DNA of 18,581 nucleotides from Soonwooa sp. (GTDB lineage: Bacteria > Bacteroidota > Bacteroidia > Flavobacteriales > Weeksellaceae). The notes beneath the pieces were generated by a model. The model saw only the letters and a list, made by a program, of their open reading frames with translations, was not told the origin of the DNA and did no database searches. Positions 1-6,121 of the stretch are shown here, piece by piece. The first letter of the stretch is position 1; each line of letters starts with the position of its first letter. The DNA is taken from the NCBI RefSeq assembly GCF_030151385.1, contig NZ_JASLDS010000035.1, positions 1 to 18,581 on the forward strand, given 5' to 3'. The position numbers were made by a program, and so were the translations under genes.

Positions 1-136
1 TTCATAATTCATAATTCATAATTCATAATTCATAATTCATAATTCATAATTCATAATTCATAATTCATAATTCATAATTCATAATTCATAATTCATAATT
101 CATAATTCATAATTCATAATTCATAATTCATAATTC
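1..136. repeat. (TTCATAA)n heptanucleotide tandem repeat
   Basis: A perfect 7-bp tandem array (TTCATAA on the plus strand, TTATGAA on the minus) starts at the window edge and gives 19 full copies plus three bases. It stops at 136, one base before the stop codon of the minus-strand permease gene. No copy differs from the unit. The array probably continues upstream of the window. It is non-coding, prone to slippage, and lies just downstream of the permease gene, so it cannot act as that gene's promoter. Confidence 0.97.
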
Positions 137-137
137 C

Positions 138-929
138 TTACAAAAACACTTCCTTTACAATCACAAAAATTCCCATTAGCAAAACAAAATATCCGAAAGC
201 GGGCTTTAGTTTTTTACCATCAATATTTTTGGAAAGTCGTGCACCGATTAAAATTCCAAGAATTGCTAAACCAGAAATTAGCATTAAAAACATCCAATTA
301 ATTTCTCCAAAATGCTCATACGATGTTAAAAATCCAAATGCGGAATTGATTGCAATAATTAATAAAGAAGTTCCAATCGCTTTTTTCATGGGTGTTTTCA
401 GCAATCCGACTAAAGCAGGAATAATTAAAAATCCTCCGCCAGCTCCTACAAATCCTGTGATAATTCCAACCACTAATCCTTGAAAAATAACGAATGGATA
501 ATTGTATTTTTGATTGTTTTGTAAGGTCGGGCGCTTATCTTTTTTTATCATTTTAAAAGAAGCAACCAACATTAAAACTGCAAAAACCAGCATCAAGAAC
601 ATGCTTTTCGTGATTTCTAAATCTCCGATTTCGAATAATGTATTTGGAATTTGAGGAAGAATAAAATGTCGGGATAAATAAACGCCAACGATGGACGGTA
701 ATCCGAAAGTGATGACAGTTTTAAAATCGATTAAATTATTTCTGAAATAACTCACAGAACCCACCAAACTAGTTGCACCAACCACAAAAAGGGAATAAGT
801 CGTCGCCAAAACCACATCGATCTGGAACAGATACACCAAAACGGGAACTGTCAAAATACTTCCGCCGCCTCCAATTAATCCGAGTGAAATTCCTATTAAA
901 ATTGATGCTAAAAATCCTGCTACCTCCAT
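138..929 (-). CDS. TauE/SafE family sulfite/anion exporter-like membrane protein
   Basis: A 263-residue integral inner-membrane protein with about eight hydrophobic segments. It has the internal duplication typical of the TauE/SafE (DUF81) family: a glycine-rich GGGG...TVPVL motif near residues 20-30 is echoed by GAGGGFLIIPAL near residues 162-172. A polar loop (about residues 128-145) separates the halves. Family members are proposed to export sulfite, sulfoacetate or other small organosulfur anions, but the substrate cannot be read from sequence. The ATG at 929 sits just before the first membrane segment. The Crp/Fnr gene lies about 100 bp upstream on the same strand, and in other Bacteroidota such permeases often sit near Crp/Fnr and sulfur-handling genes. 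The rhodanese and metallo-hydrolase partners seen there are absent here. A weak -7-like box (CAACTTTG) is at 950-957. Confidence 0.85.
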   Translation of the reverse strand: MEVAGFLASILIGISLGLIGGGGSILTVPVLVYLFQIDVVLATTYSLFVVGATSLVGSVSYFRNNLIDFKTVITFGLPSIVGVYLSRHFILPQIPNTLFEIGDLEITKSMFLMLVFAVLMLVASFKMIKKDKRPTLQNNQKYNYPFVIFQGLVVGIITGFVGAGGGFLIIPALVGLLKTPMKKAIGTSLLIIAINSAFGFLTSYEHFGEINWMFLMLISGLAILGILIGARLSKNIDGKKLKPAFGYFVLLMGIFVIVKEVFL

Positions 930-1030
930 TTTTTTTTCGTATGATGATGCAAAGTTGAGGTAAACAGAAAAAGTGTACAGCTACTTTTGTTACATTTCGC
1001 TAATGGCAGTTGGCTATTGACTTTTAGTCT

Positions 1031-1654
1031 TTAAAGTAAAGTGATTTTGTTGCGACCGAGCTGAAGTTCGCCGTTTTCTTCAAGTTGTTTTAGAAGTCGG
1101 GAAACCACAACGCAAGCGGTTCCCAATTCGTTGGCAAGTTGTTCGTGGGTAACATTTAAAATGTTGGATTGCGTGAGTTCGGCTTTCTTCTCGAGGAGAT
1201 TCAAAAGGCGTTCGTCCACTTTTTTGAAAGCGATTTCGTTGATAATACCCAACAATTCTTCAAACCTTTTATGGTATAATTTGAAAATATAATCAAGCCA
1301 CTCGGGATGTTCTTTTATAAACTCCGAAACCTTTGTTACAGGTAGAAAAAGAATCTCTGCATCTTCCTCAATTTCGGCTTTCACCTTGCTGGTTTCGTTG
1401 TGCATACCGCCCAAAAAAGACATAATGCAAGATTCGCCAGCTTTGATGTAATACAATAGAATTTCGCGACCATCTTCTTCAGTGCGAACAACCTTCATTG
1501 TGCCTTTTGTAACAATTGGAATTGCACGAATACTGGAATTTTCGTCCACAATAATATCTCCAGCTTGATATTCTTTACTAATGCTGTATTTATACAACTT
1601 TTCGAGAAGCTCTGGCGTGGATTGAAATTCTTGCATTAATTCTGGACTATCCAT
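1031..1654 (-). CDS. Crp/Fnr family transcriptional regulator
   Basis: A 207-residue cytoplasmic regulator. Residues about 22-115 form a cyclic-nucleotide-binding-type beta roll (KGTMKVVRTEEDGREILLYYIKAGESC). A long dimerisation helix follows (115-143), then a Crp-type winged helix-turn-helix (about 146-205), with recognition region THEQLANELGTACVVVSRLLKQLEENGEL. There is no N-terminal cysteine cluster, so it is not an FNR-type iron-sulfur sensor. The effector is unknown, and the canonical cAMP-contacting residues are not evident. The ATG follows the TAA stop of the LptB gene directly (TAA|ATG, no spacer), so the two are almost certainly co-transcribed and translationally coupled. The permease gene downstream is a plausible target or third member. 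Length and domain order are normal for the family. Confidence 0.88.
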   Translation of the reverse strand: MDSPELMQEFQSTPELLEKLYKYSISKEYQAGDIIVDENSSIRAIPIVTKGTMKVVRTEEDGREILLYYIKAGESCIMSFLGGMHNETSKVKAEIEEDAEILFLPVTKVSEFIKEHPEWLDYIFKLYHKRFEELLGIINEIAFKKVDERLLNLLEKKAELTQSNILNVTHEQLANELGTACVVVSRLLKQLEENGELQLGRNKITLL

Positions 1655-2719
1655 TTAGATTTCTTTGGTATCGAAAGACGTCAAATATCTTAATTTTTCT
1701 GTCGAAAGTTTTTCTGCGTTTTGCTTGATGTCGTCTAAACTGCTGCTTGCACGCAACTCTAATTTTTGAAGAACGAAAGAATTATGCGCATTTTTATCAA
1801 CAACCTCAGAGAAAATAAATTCAATTTCCGAGTTGGCTAAAGAAGCAAAACTAATATCTTCGAAACCATAAAGCAGTTTTAAATCTTTTGCATCAGGGAA
1901 AAACTCATCAACATAATCTTGGAAATCATTTTTAGAATCGAAATCGCCTGTCCAAATATTATAAACATAATGTTTTTTCGTTGACTTATTCAGAATATCC
2001 TGATAAACAAAGTTTTCTCCAAGATAAGCTTCACGAACTTGTGGGTCGTTCGCCAAATCTTCTGGAAGACCTTCTTTCAGGATTCTTCCTTCGAACATAA
2101 TATAAGTTTTATGTGTAATCGCCAAAGTTTGTTGAACGTTGTGGTCGGTAATTAAGATTCCGATATTTTTGTCCACCAAACTGCGGACAATTTTTTGAAT
2201 ATCTTCCACCGCAATCGGGTCAACTCCCGCGAAAGGTTCATCGAGAAGAATAAAGTTGGGACTTGTCGCCAAACATCTTGCGATTTCTGTTCTACGACGC
2301 TCACCACCGGAAAGTAAGTCACCACGGTTTTTGCGAACATGATGAAGCGAGAATTCTTCAATCAGCTCGTCGCATTTCATTTGTTGTTGCTTTTTGGAAA
2401 GATTCGTTAACTGCAAAACGCCCATCAAATTATCTTCTACAGACAATTTTCTAAAAATGGAAGCTTCTTGTGCTAAATATCCGATACCTTTTTGGGCACG
2501 TCGGTACATCGCATCGTTGGTAATCTCTTGTTTATCGAGGAAAATTTTACCAGAAGTTGGTTTTACCAAACCTACAATCATGTAGAAAGAAGTGGTTTTT
2601 CCAGCTCCGTTTGGACCTAACAAACCGACAATTTCACCTTGTTGAACCTGTACAGAAACGCCTTTTACAACTTTCTTTGGTCCATATTCTTTAATTAAAT
2701 TTTCTCCTCGTAAAATCAT
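1655..2719 (-). CDS. lptB: LptB-type ABC transporter ATPase with extra C-terminal domain
   Basis: The N-terminal ~240 residues match LptB, the cytoplasmic ATPase that powers lipopolysaccharide extraction with LptF/LptG. Visible motifs are Walker A GPNGAGKT (35-42), Q-loop Gln84, signature LSGGE (136-140), Walker B FILLDE (156-161) and H-loop His193. The segment closes with the family-typical LGENF (233-237). LptB is usually about 240 residues, but here the frame continues for another ~110 residues (about 246-354). That stretch reads as a separate folded alpha/beta domain beginning HYVYNIWTGDFDSKNDF and is acidic and amphipathic. I do not recognise it with confidence; the W-x-G-x-F-x-S spacing faintly recalls Imm22/DUF4284. 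The start ATG lies only five bases after a -7 box, so the mRNA may be leaderless. The Crp/Fnr gene follows without a gap. Confidence 0.9.
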   Translation of the reverse strand: MILRGENLIKEYGPKKVVKGVSVQVQQGEIVGLLGPNGAGKTTSFYMIVGLVKPTSGKIFLDKQEITNDAMYRRAQKGIGYLAQEASIFRKLSVEDNLMGVLQLTNLSKKQQQMKCDELIEEFSLHHVRKNRGDLLSGGERRRTEIARCLATSPNFILLDEPFAGVDPIAVEDIQKIVRSLVDKNIGILITDHNVQQTLAITHKTYIMFEGRILKEGLPEDLANDPQVREAYLGENFVYQDILNKSTKKHYVYNIWTGDFDSKNDFQDYVDEFFPDAKDLKLLYGFEDISFASLANSEIEFIFSEVVDKNAHNSFVLQKLELRASSSLDDIKQNAEKLSTEKLRYLTSFDTKEI

Positions 2720-2724
2720 AGTGA

Positions 2725-2732
2725 CAAAGATA
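2725..2732 (-). promoter_or_regulatory. -7 promoter box (TATCTTTG) of lptB-crp
   Basis: CAAAGATA on the plus strand reads TATCTTTG on the minus, a perfect match to the Bacteroidota -7 consensus TAnnTTTG. The box ends five bases before the lptB ATG, which would put the transcription start at or next to the start codon. I see no good -33 TTTG at the usual 19-21 bp spacing. Confidence 0.55.
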
Positions 2733-2786
2733 AGTAATTTTGAGACTTGCTAAGTTGACCAAATCTTAAAACTATGCCAAATCTCT

Positions 2787-2878
2787 AGCCCCGATTGAAC
2801 GATATGTTTGAGCTCATCCTAAAAGCGATGGCAAAGAGATGGCTTAGGATAGCGAGTAGTGAAAACGGGAATTGCTCC
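2787..2878. repeat. Structured intergenic repeat-like element
   Basis: A GC-richer 92-bp island in an AT-rich spacer. The outer ends AGCCCCG (2787-2793) and CGGGAATTGCT (2866-2876) can pair as AGC/GCT and CCCG/CGGG around an AATT bulge. Inside, ATCCTAA (2816-2822) pairs perfectly with TTAGGAT (2844-2850) around a 21-base loop, and the flanking CTC/GAG extends the stem. From memory, related 'AGCCCCGATTGAAC...AGTGAAA.CGGGA..GCTCC' islands recur between genes in Flavobacteriia, but I could not search. It has no coding potential. It could be a REP-like mobile repeat or a structured RNA. Confidence 0.55.
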
Positions 2879-2958
2879 AAAAAAAAACACATCATCAAAA
2901 AAAATATGTAAAAAAGTGAAGATTACCTTTAAGCAGAAAAAATATAGCAATTGTCGAA

Positions 2959-2972
2959 TTCCAAATTTGGAA
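2959..2972. promoter_or_regulatory. 14-bp perfect palindrome upstream of the SpoU methyltransferase
   Basis: TTCCAAATTTGGAA is a perfect palindrome, 43 bp before the methyltransferase ATG. A degenerate -7-like TAATTTG follows at 2992-2998. It could be an operator, but in DNA this AT-rich it may be chance. Confidence 0.3.
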
Positions 2973-3014
2973 AAAGCTGCAAATAATAACGTAATTTGTA
3001 AAAAATAAGCAGAA

Positions 3015-3785
3015 ATGCAGATTATAGAAAGTTTTCAGAACGAAAAAATAAAGAAAATTAGCCGATGGCTAACGAAAAATAACGACCGCAAAAAAGCCGG
3101 CGTCTTCCTTGTAGAGGGACAGCAAGAAAATGAACGCGCTCAAGAATTTGGTTATGAAGCGACAGAATTCTACATCGCTCCTGATATTTTTGTTGGAAAA
3201 AGCCCAAGCGAAAATGTCAATTTTGTTAGTAAAGCTGTCTATGAAAAAATCGCTTATCGCGGTACAACGGAGGGTATTATTGGTGTTTATAAGCACCGTG
3301 AAGAAGATTTACAATCTTTGGAACTAAAAAATAATTCGACGATAATTATATTAGAAAGTATTGAAAAGCCAGGAAATCTAGGAGCAATCCTTAGAAGTTG
3401 TGAGGCATTTGGGATTGATGCGTTAATTGTCACTGACCCAAAAGTTGACTTTTATAATCCGAATGTTATCCGAAGTAGCGTCGGCTGTCTTTTTGGGATG
3501 CGTTTTTTTGCAGTTCAAAATGAGGAAGCTTTGAACTTTTTGACAAAAAATAATTTTGAAATCTACACGACCTTTATGTCAAATGATGCAAAACAGCTTG
3601 CCAGTCGCGATATGAATGTAAAAAGTGCTGTTCTGTTTGGTACAGAACATTCTGGTCTTAGTGACTTTTGGAAAGGCAAAGGAAAAAATACATTAATCCC
3701 AATGGTTGGAAGTATTGATTCGTTGAACTTGAGTAATGCTGTTGCCATAACATGTTACGAAGCGCTTCGCCAAAAAATGAAATAA
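3015..3785 (+). CDS. TrmH/SpoU family RNA 2'-O-methyltransferase
   Basis: A 256-residue SPOUT-class methyltransferase using S-adenosylmethionine to methylate a ribose 2'-OH in rRNA or tRNA. The N-terminal ~95 residues form the SpoU substrate-binding domain (FLVEGQQENERA near 31-42). The catalytic domain shows the three family motifs: motif 1 with Asn121 and Arg127 (EKPGNLGAILRS), motif 2 FGTEHSGL (208-215), and motif 3 IPMVGSIDSLNLSNAVAI (228-245), which makes the trefoil knot. Length is normal for the RlmB/TsnR-like group. The target nucleotide cannot be told from sequence. It stands alone on the plus strand and ends at a strong hairpin terminator. Confidence 0.9.
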   Translation: MQIIESFQNEKIKKISRWLTKNNDRKKAGVFLVEGQQENERAQEFGYEATEFYIAPDIFVGKSPSENVNFVSKAVYEKIAYRGTTEGIIGVYKHREEDLQSLELKNNSTIIILESIEKPGNLGAILRSCEAFGIDALIVTDPKVDFYNPNVIRSSVGCLFGMRFFAVQNEEALNFLTKNNFEIYTTFMSNDAKQLASRDMNVKSAVLFGTEHSGLSDFWKGKGKNTLIPMVGSIDSLNLSNAVAITCYEALRQKMK

Positions 3786-3791
3786 AAAAAA

Positions 3792-3820
3792 CCGATTCGA
3801 AAACGAATCGGTTTTTTTTT
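3792..3820 (+). terminator. Rho-independent terminator, probably bidirectional
   Basis: The perfect 8-bp stem CCGATTCG / CGAATCGG (3792-3799, 3804-3811) with an AAAA loop is followed by nine Ts. A-runs on the left (3784-3791) pair with the T tract and provide the U tract for the opposite strand. It ends the methyltransferase unit and the converging small lipoprotein gene at 3837-4100. Confidence 0.9.
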
Positions 3821-3836
3821 ACAAATAATTTTTTAA

Positions 3837-4100
3837 TTATTTTGTAGCTTCTTTAGCAGCTTCTTTAACTTCTTTACCAGCTTCTTTAACTTCAGCAGCA
3901 GCATCTTTTACTTTAGCAGCAGCAGAGTCAACTTTAGCAGCAGAAGAATCAACTGAAGCAGCAGCAGAATCAACACCAGCAGCAGCAGAATCAACACCAG
4001 CAGCAGCAGAATCAGTGTTAGCAGCGTCTACGTTGTCAGTTTTTTTACAAGCTACAAGAGAGATAGCAGCGATAGCAGCTACAAATAATGACTTTTTCAT
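3837..4100 (-). CDS. Small heptad-repeat lipoprotein (Lpp-like architecture), paralogue 1
   Basis: An 87-residue protein. A short signal peptide ends in the lipobox SLVAC with Cys18, so the mature form is a lipoprotein of about 70 residues. From residue 29 it is a strict seven-residue repeat with Val at position a (36, 43, 50, 57, 64, 71, 78) and Ala or Ser at position d (32, 39, 46, 53, 60, 67, 74, 81). This predicts a continuous alanine-rich coiled coil. The C-terminus is lysine. Part of the coding DNA is a perfect 21-bp tandem repeat (about 3961-4013), so copy number could vary between strains. A clear paralogue lies at 6122-6340. I know no experimentally assigned function; the architecture recalls Braun's lipoprotein. 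A -7 box TACCTTTG at 4170-4177 drives it after a ~65-nt leader. Confidence 0.85.
   Translation of the reverse strand: MKKSLFVAAIAAISLVACKKTDNVDAANTDSAAAGVDSAAAGVDSAAASVDSSAAKVDSAAAKVKDAAAEVKEAGKEVKEAAKEATK
3961..4013. repeat. 21-bp in-frame tandem repeat within the lipoprotein gene
   Basis: The 21-base unit beginning GCAGCAGAATCAACACC occurs twice without mismatch (3961-3981, 3982-4002), followed by an 11-base partial copy. Each unit encodes one GVDSAAA heptad, so slippage would lengthen or shorten the coiled coil by one heptad without a frameshift. Confidence 0.85.
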
Positions 4101-4158
4101 AATAAATTAAATTTAATTTTGTTTGTTATTTTAAATGAATTCTTTTCTGTTCTATCAA

Positions 4159-4177
4159 TTTGAACAAGACAAAGGTA
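4159..4177 (-). promoter_or_regulatory. Promoter block of lipoprotein paralogue 1
   Basis: On the minus strand the -7 box TACCTTTG (4177-4170) is followed by T-N2-TGTTCAAA. The same arrangement (TAnnTTTGTnnTGTTCAAA) occurs upstream of the paralogue at 6393-6411. No convincing -33 TTTG is present at the usual spacing. Confidence 0.55.
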
Positions 4178-4191
4178 TGGCGGTAAAAAAA

Positions 4192-4223
4192 TTTGTGTTA
4201 GAAAATTAATTGTAATATCTTTG
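4192..4223 (+). promoter_or_regulatory. Bacteroidota-type promoter for the membrane protein operon
   Basis: TTTG (4192-4195) and TATCTTTG (4216-4223) match the -33 and -7 consensus with exactly 20 bp between them. This places the transcription start near 4230 and gives a leader of about 50 nt before the TTG start at 4283. It is the best full promoter match in the window. Confidence 0.7.
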
Positions 4224-4239
4224 TAAAATAGTTTTACAA
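4221..4239. promoter_or_regulatory. Perfect inverted repeat overlapping promoter and start site
   Basis: TTGTAAAA (4221-4228), spacer TAG, TTTTACAA (4232-4239): 8-bp arms without mismatch. The left arm overlaps the last three bases of the -7 box, and the palindrome spans the predicted transcription start. A further half-site, TGTAAAAC, lies at 4251-4258. The position suggests a repressor operator; a transcript hairpin is the alternative. Confidence 0.55.
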
Positions 4240-4282
4240 TTAAACACACCTGTAAAACAGCTAATTATAAATTTTTCAGCAT

Positions 4283-5443
4283 TTGGACAATTTAGAAATT
4301 TTATACTTCGAACAGCTAAAAAAAGAGGTTCAGACCAAATATTTGGAGAACCACACCCCTTCCCACAGTGATATCACCAAGTGGAAAGGTATTGACATTA
4401 TATACTTCCAAGAAGACTTAAGAAAATATGCTAAAGGAAACATTAGTGAAAAGTCTTTCTACACTTACTTCAAGACCTCTCCAGTAACAAAATTGCCTAG
4501 AATTGACATGCTTAATTTGCTGTCAAATTATGCAGGTTATGAGTCATGGTTTAATTATAAAAAATTAAAACCAATAGAACAGGCAGTTCCTGAGACTTCT
4601 ACTATTGTTGAAACTACAGAAGAAATCCCACAAACTATTGTAACAGAGCCTAACAACGAAGTAAATAACAACATTGAAACTAATACTCCTAAAAATGAAA
4701 TTTTAGAAGTTAGACAACCAATAAAAGTCACCATTGAAAACGAACTCGAAAAAATTTCAAAAGAAGGCGATTTACAAATTAACACAACTGATAATCAAAC
4801 AACTAAACAAATTTCAAATCTTCCAAAAAAGAACTTTTTCAAGAAAAACATTTGGTATATCATTACTTCAGTTTTATGTTTATTAATATTGTTTTTGGTT
4901 TTTAGAGACCAATGGATGTACAAAGACTACACTTATAGCTTTATAGACTCTGATAGAAACACTATTATTAAAGATGAGCTTGATGTTAAAATCTTGAAGG
5001 AAAACGAATCACCAATATTAATTCGGGTAAAGCCAAACGAACCTTTCAAATATACTACAAAGAGCAAAAGCCTCACTATGATTGTGTCATCGCCGTTCTA
5101 CCGAACAGACACCATCAAAAGAAATCTAGAAACAGCTCCTGAAAAAGAAAATATTGAGTTAAAACCAAATGATTATGCGATTCTACTCTATTATTATTCG
5201 CGATCTATCAAGGATTTTAAAAAGAAAAGAGAGCAACTAAATCAATTGATTAGTGATGATGCACAAATCACGCAAGTTTACGATAACGAAACCTATGGCG
5301 TAGAACGACTTGACAAGCAAAAATACATTAGCCTTGTAACACTTCCTACTACAGCTTTAGAAAACCTAAACGTAATCGACACTCAGATGAAAAATGGTAA
5401 AATAGTCCTTATCCGCTTCAAAATCTCAACTAATGAAAACTAA
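4283..5443 (+). CDS. Single-pass membrane protein with cytoplasmic helix-rich N-terminal domain
   Basis: A 386-residue protein starting at TTG. An in-frame TAA at 4268-4270 and no ATG before Met76 make 4283 the only ordinary start preceding the conserved-looking N-terminus. Residues 1-95 are a compact helical domain (SDITKWKGIDIIYFQEDLRKYAKGNISEKSFYTYF...KLPRIDMLNLLSNYAGYESWFNYKK). This pattern recurs at the N-terminus of many uncharacterised Flavobacteriia membrane proteins and looks faintly HTH-like. A low-complexity, Thr/Asn/Glu-rich linker (100-185) leads to one membrane helix (190-207). The 180-residue C-terminal part would lie in the periplasm and is rich in beta-type segments. Topology resembles ToxR-like regulators or anti-sigma scaffolds, but function is unassigned. 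The lipoprotein gene overlaps its 3' end by 11 bp. Confidence 0.8.
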   Translation: MDNLEILYFEQLKKEVQTKYLENHTPSHSDITKWKGIDIIYFQEDLRKYAKGNISEKSFYTYFKTSPVTKLPRIDMLNLLSNYAGYESWFNYKKLKPIEQAVPETSTIVETTEEIPQTIVTEPNNEVNNNIETNTPKNEILEVRQPIKVTIENELEKISKEGDLQINTTDNQTTKQISNLPKKNFFKKNIWYIITSVLCLLILFLVFRDQWMYKDYTYSFIDSDRNTIIKDELDVKILKENESPILIRVKPNEPFKYTTKSKSLTMIVSSPFYRTDTIKRNLETAPEKENIELKPNDYAILLYYYSRSIKDFKKKREQLNQLISDDAQITQVYDNETYGVERLDKQKYISLVTLPTTALENLNVIDTQMKNGKIVLIRFKISTNEN

Positions 5444-6074
5444 AATATTATCTATATTCATCATATTGCTTGCAAGCTTTTACATTATTTCTTGTAGTAA
5501 AAAATATGAAGGTGATAGCAACATCAATGATGTTAAATACAAGAATAATCGCAACACAATTCCATCAACAAAGATGGATAGTGCCCAAGCGATCAACACT
5601 ATCACGAAGCAGAAAATACAGGATTTATTAGACCTTTCGACGCTTTACATTTCTGGAAATAAAGACACGGAAATTGATTCTGTAATCTATGCACAGATGC
5701 AAAGTTATTTTTTCAAGAATGATTCGTTGCAGTTAAAACCACTTTTCAAGGATTTGGATAGTCTTAAGGTAAGATACACGAGCATCAACAACTTAAATAT
5801 CGAGCGTAAAGTTTCGGGAAAAGATACTTTTGATGTTGCAAAGTTTAAAGTAGAATACTACAACAATAAGAAAGCTTTTATTGGAAGTTATGACAGAAAT
5901 GCAGAATATGTCTTGAAGTCTGTTCCAACAAAGGATCATAACGAATTCAAGTTCTACTTTAGAAATTTTTATGCGGATCTAGCCAAGAAAGTAGATTCGA
6001 TTAAAGAACCTACACCTGTACAAAACGCCGATAAAAGTGCAGTCAGTAAAGAGAAAGCGACAAAAAGAAGATAA
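5433..6074 (+). CDS. Hypothetical lipoprotein, operon partner of the membrane protein
   Basis: A 213-residue protein with an N-terminal hydrophobic segment (5-19) and lipobox YIISC, Cys21. It should be a lipoprotein on the periplasmic face of the inner or outer membrane. The body is charged and Lys/Asp/Ser-rich, with a helical stretch (52-75) and a mixed segment (105-190), and ends in a very basic, low-complexity tail (KEKATKRR). I recognise no domain. Its ATG lies inside the 3' end of the preceding gene (ATGAAAACTAA, where the TAA is that gene's stop), so translation is likely coupled. Its product probably acts with the periplasmic half of that membrane protein. Confidence 0.8.
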   Translation: MKTKILSIFIILLASFYIISCSKKYEGDSNINDVKYKNNRNTIPSTKMDSAQAINTITKQKIQDLLDLSTLYISGNKDTEIDSVIYAQMQSYFFKNDSLQLKPLFKDLDSLKVRYTSINNLNIERKVSGKDTFDVAKFKVEYYNNKKAFIGSYDRNAEYVLKSVPTKDHNEFKFYFRNFYADLAKKVDSIKEPTPVQNADKSAVSKEKATKRR

Positions 6075-6078
6075 AAAA

Positions 6079-6105
6079 AGCCTCCAAAATTGGAGGCTTA
6101 ATTTT
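6079..6105 (+). terminator. Hairpin terminator between converging lipoprotein genes
   Basis: The perfect 9-bp stem AGCCTCCAA / TTGGAGGCT (6079-6087, 6090-6098) is followed by TAATTTTT. A run of As before the stem (6072-6079) gives a U tract on the other strand. It would end the 4283-6074 operon and the converging small lipoprotein gene. Confidence 0.85.
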
Positions 6106-6121
6106 TCAATCTACTTAAAGA

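Noticed and set aside
1..136. Possible CRISPR array
   Set aside because: The repeats are contiguous 7-mers with no spacers; this is a simple satellite.
2787..2878. Degenerate tRNA gene
   Set aside because: The paired ends suggested a tRNA, but there is no T-loop GTTCGA-type motif, no D-loop and no plausible anticodon arm.
2992..2998. Promoter of the SpoU methyltransferase
   Set aside because: TAATTTG is one base short of TAnnTTTG and the upstream TTTG has 22-bp spacing; too weak to list as a promoter.
4221..4239. Rho-independent terminator
   Set aside because: The inverted repeat has AT-rich arms and no following T tract, and overlaps a promoter; an operator is more likely.
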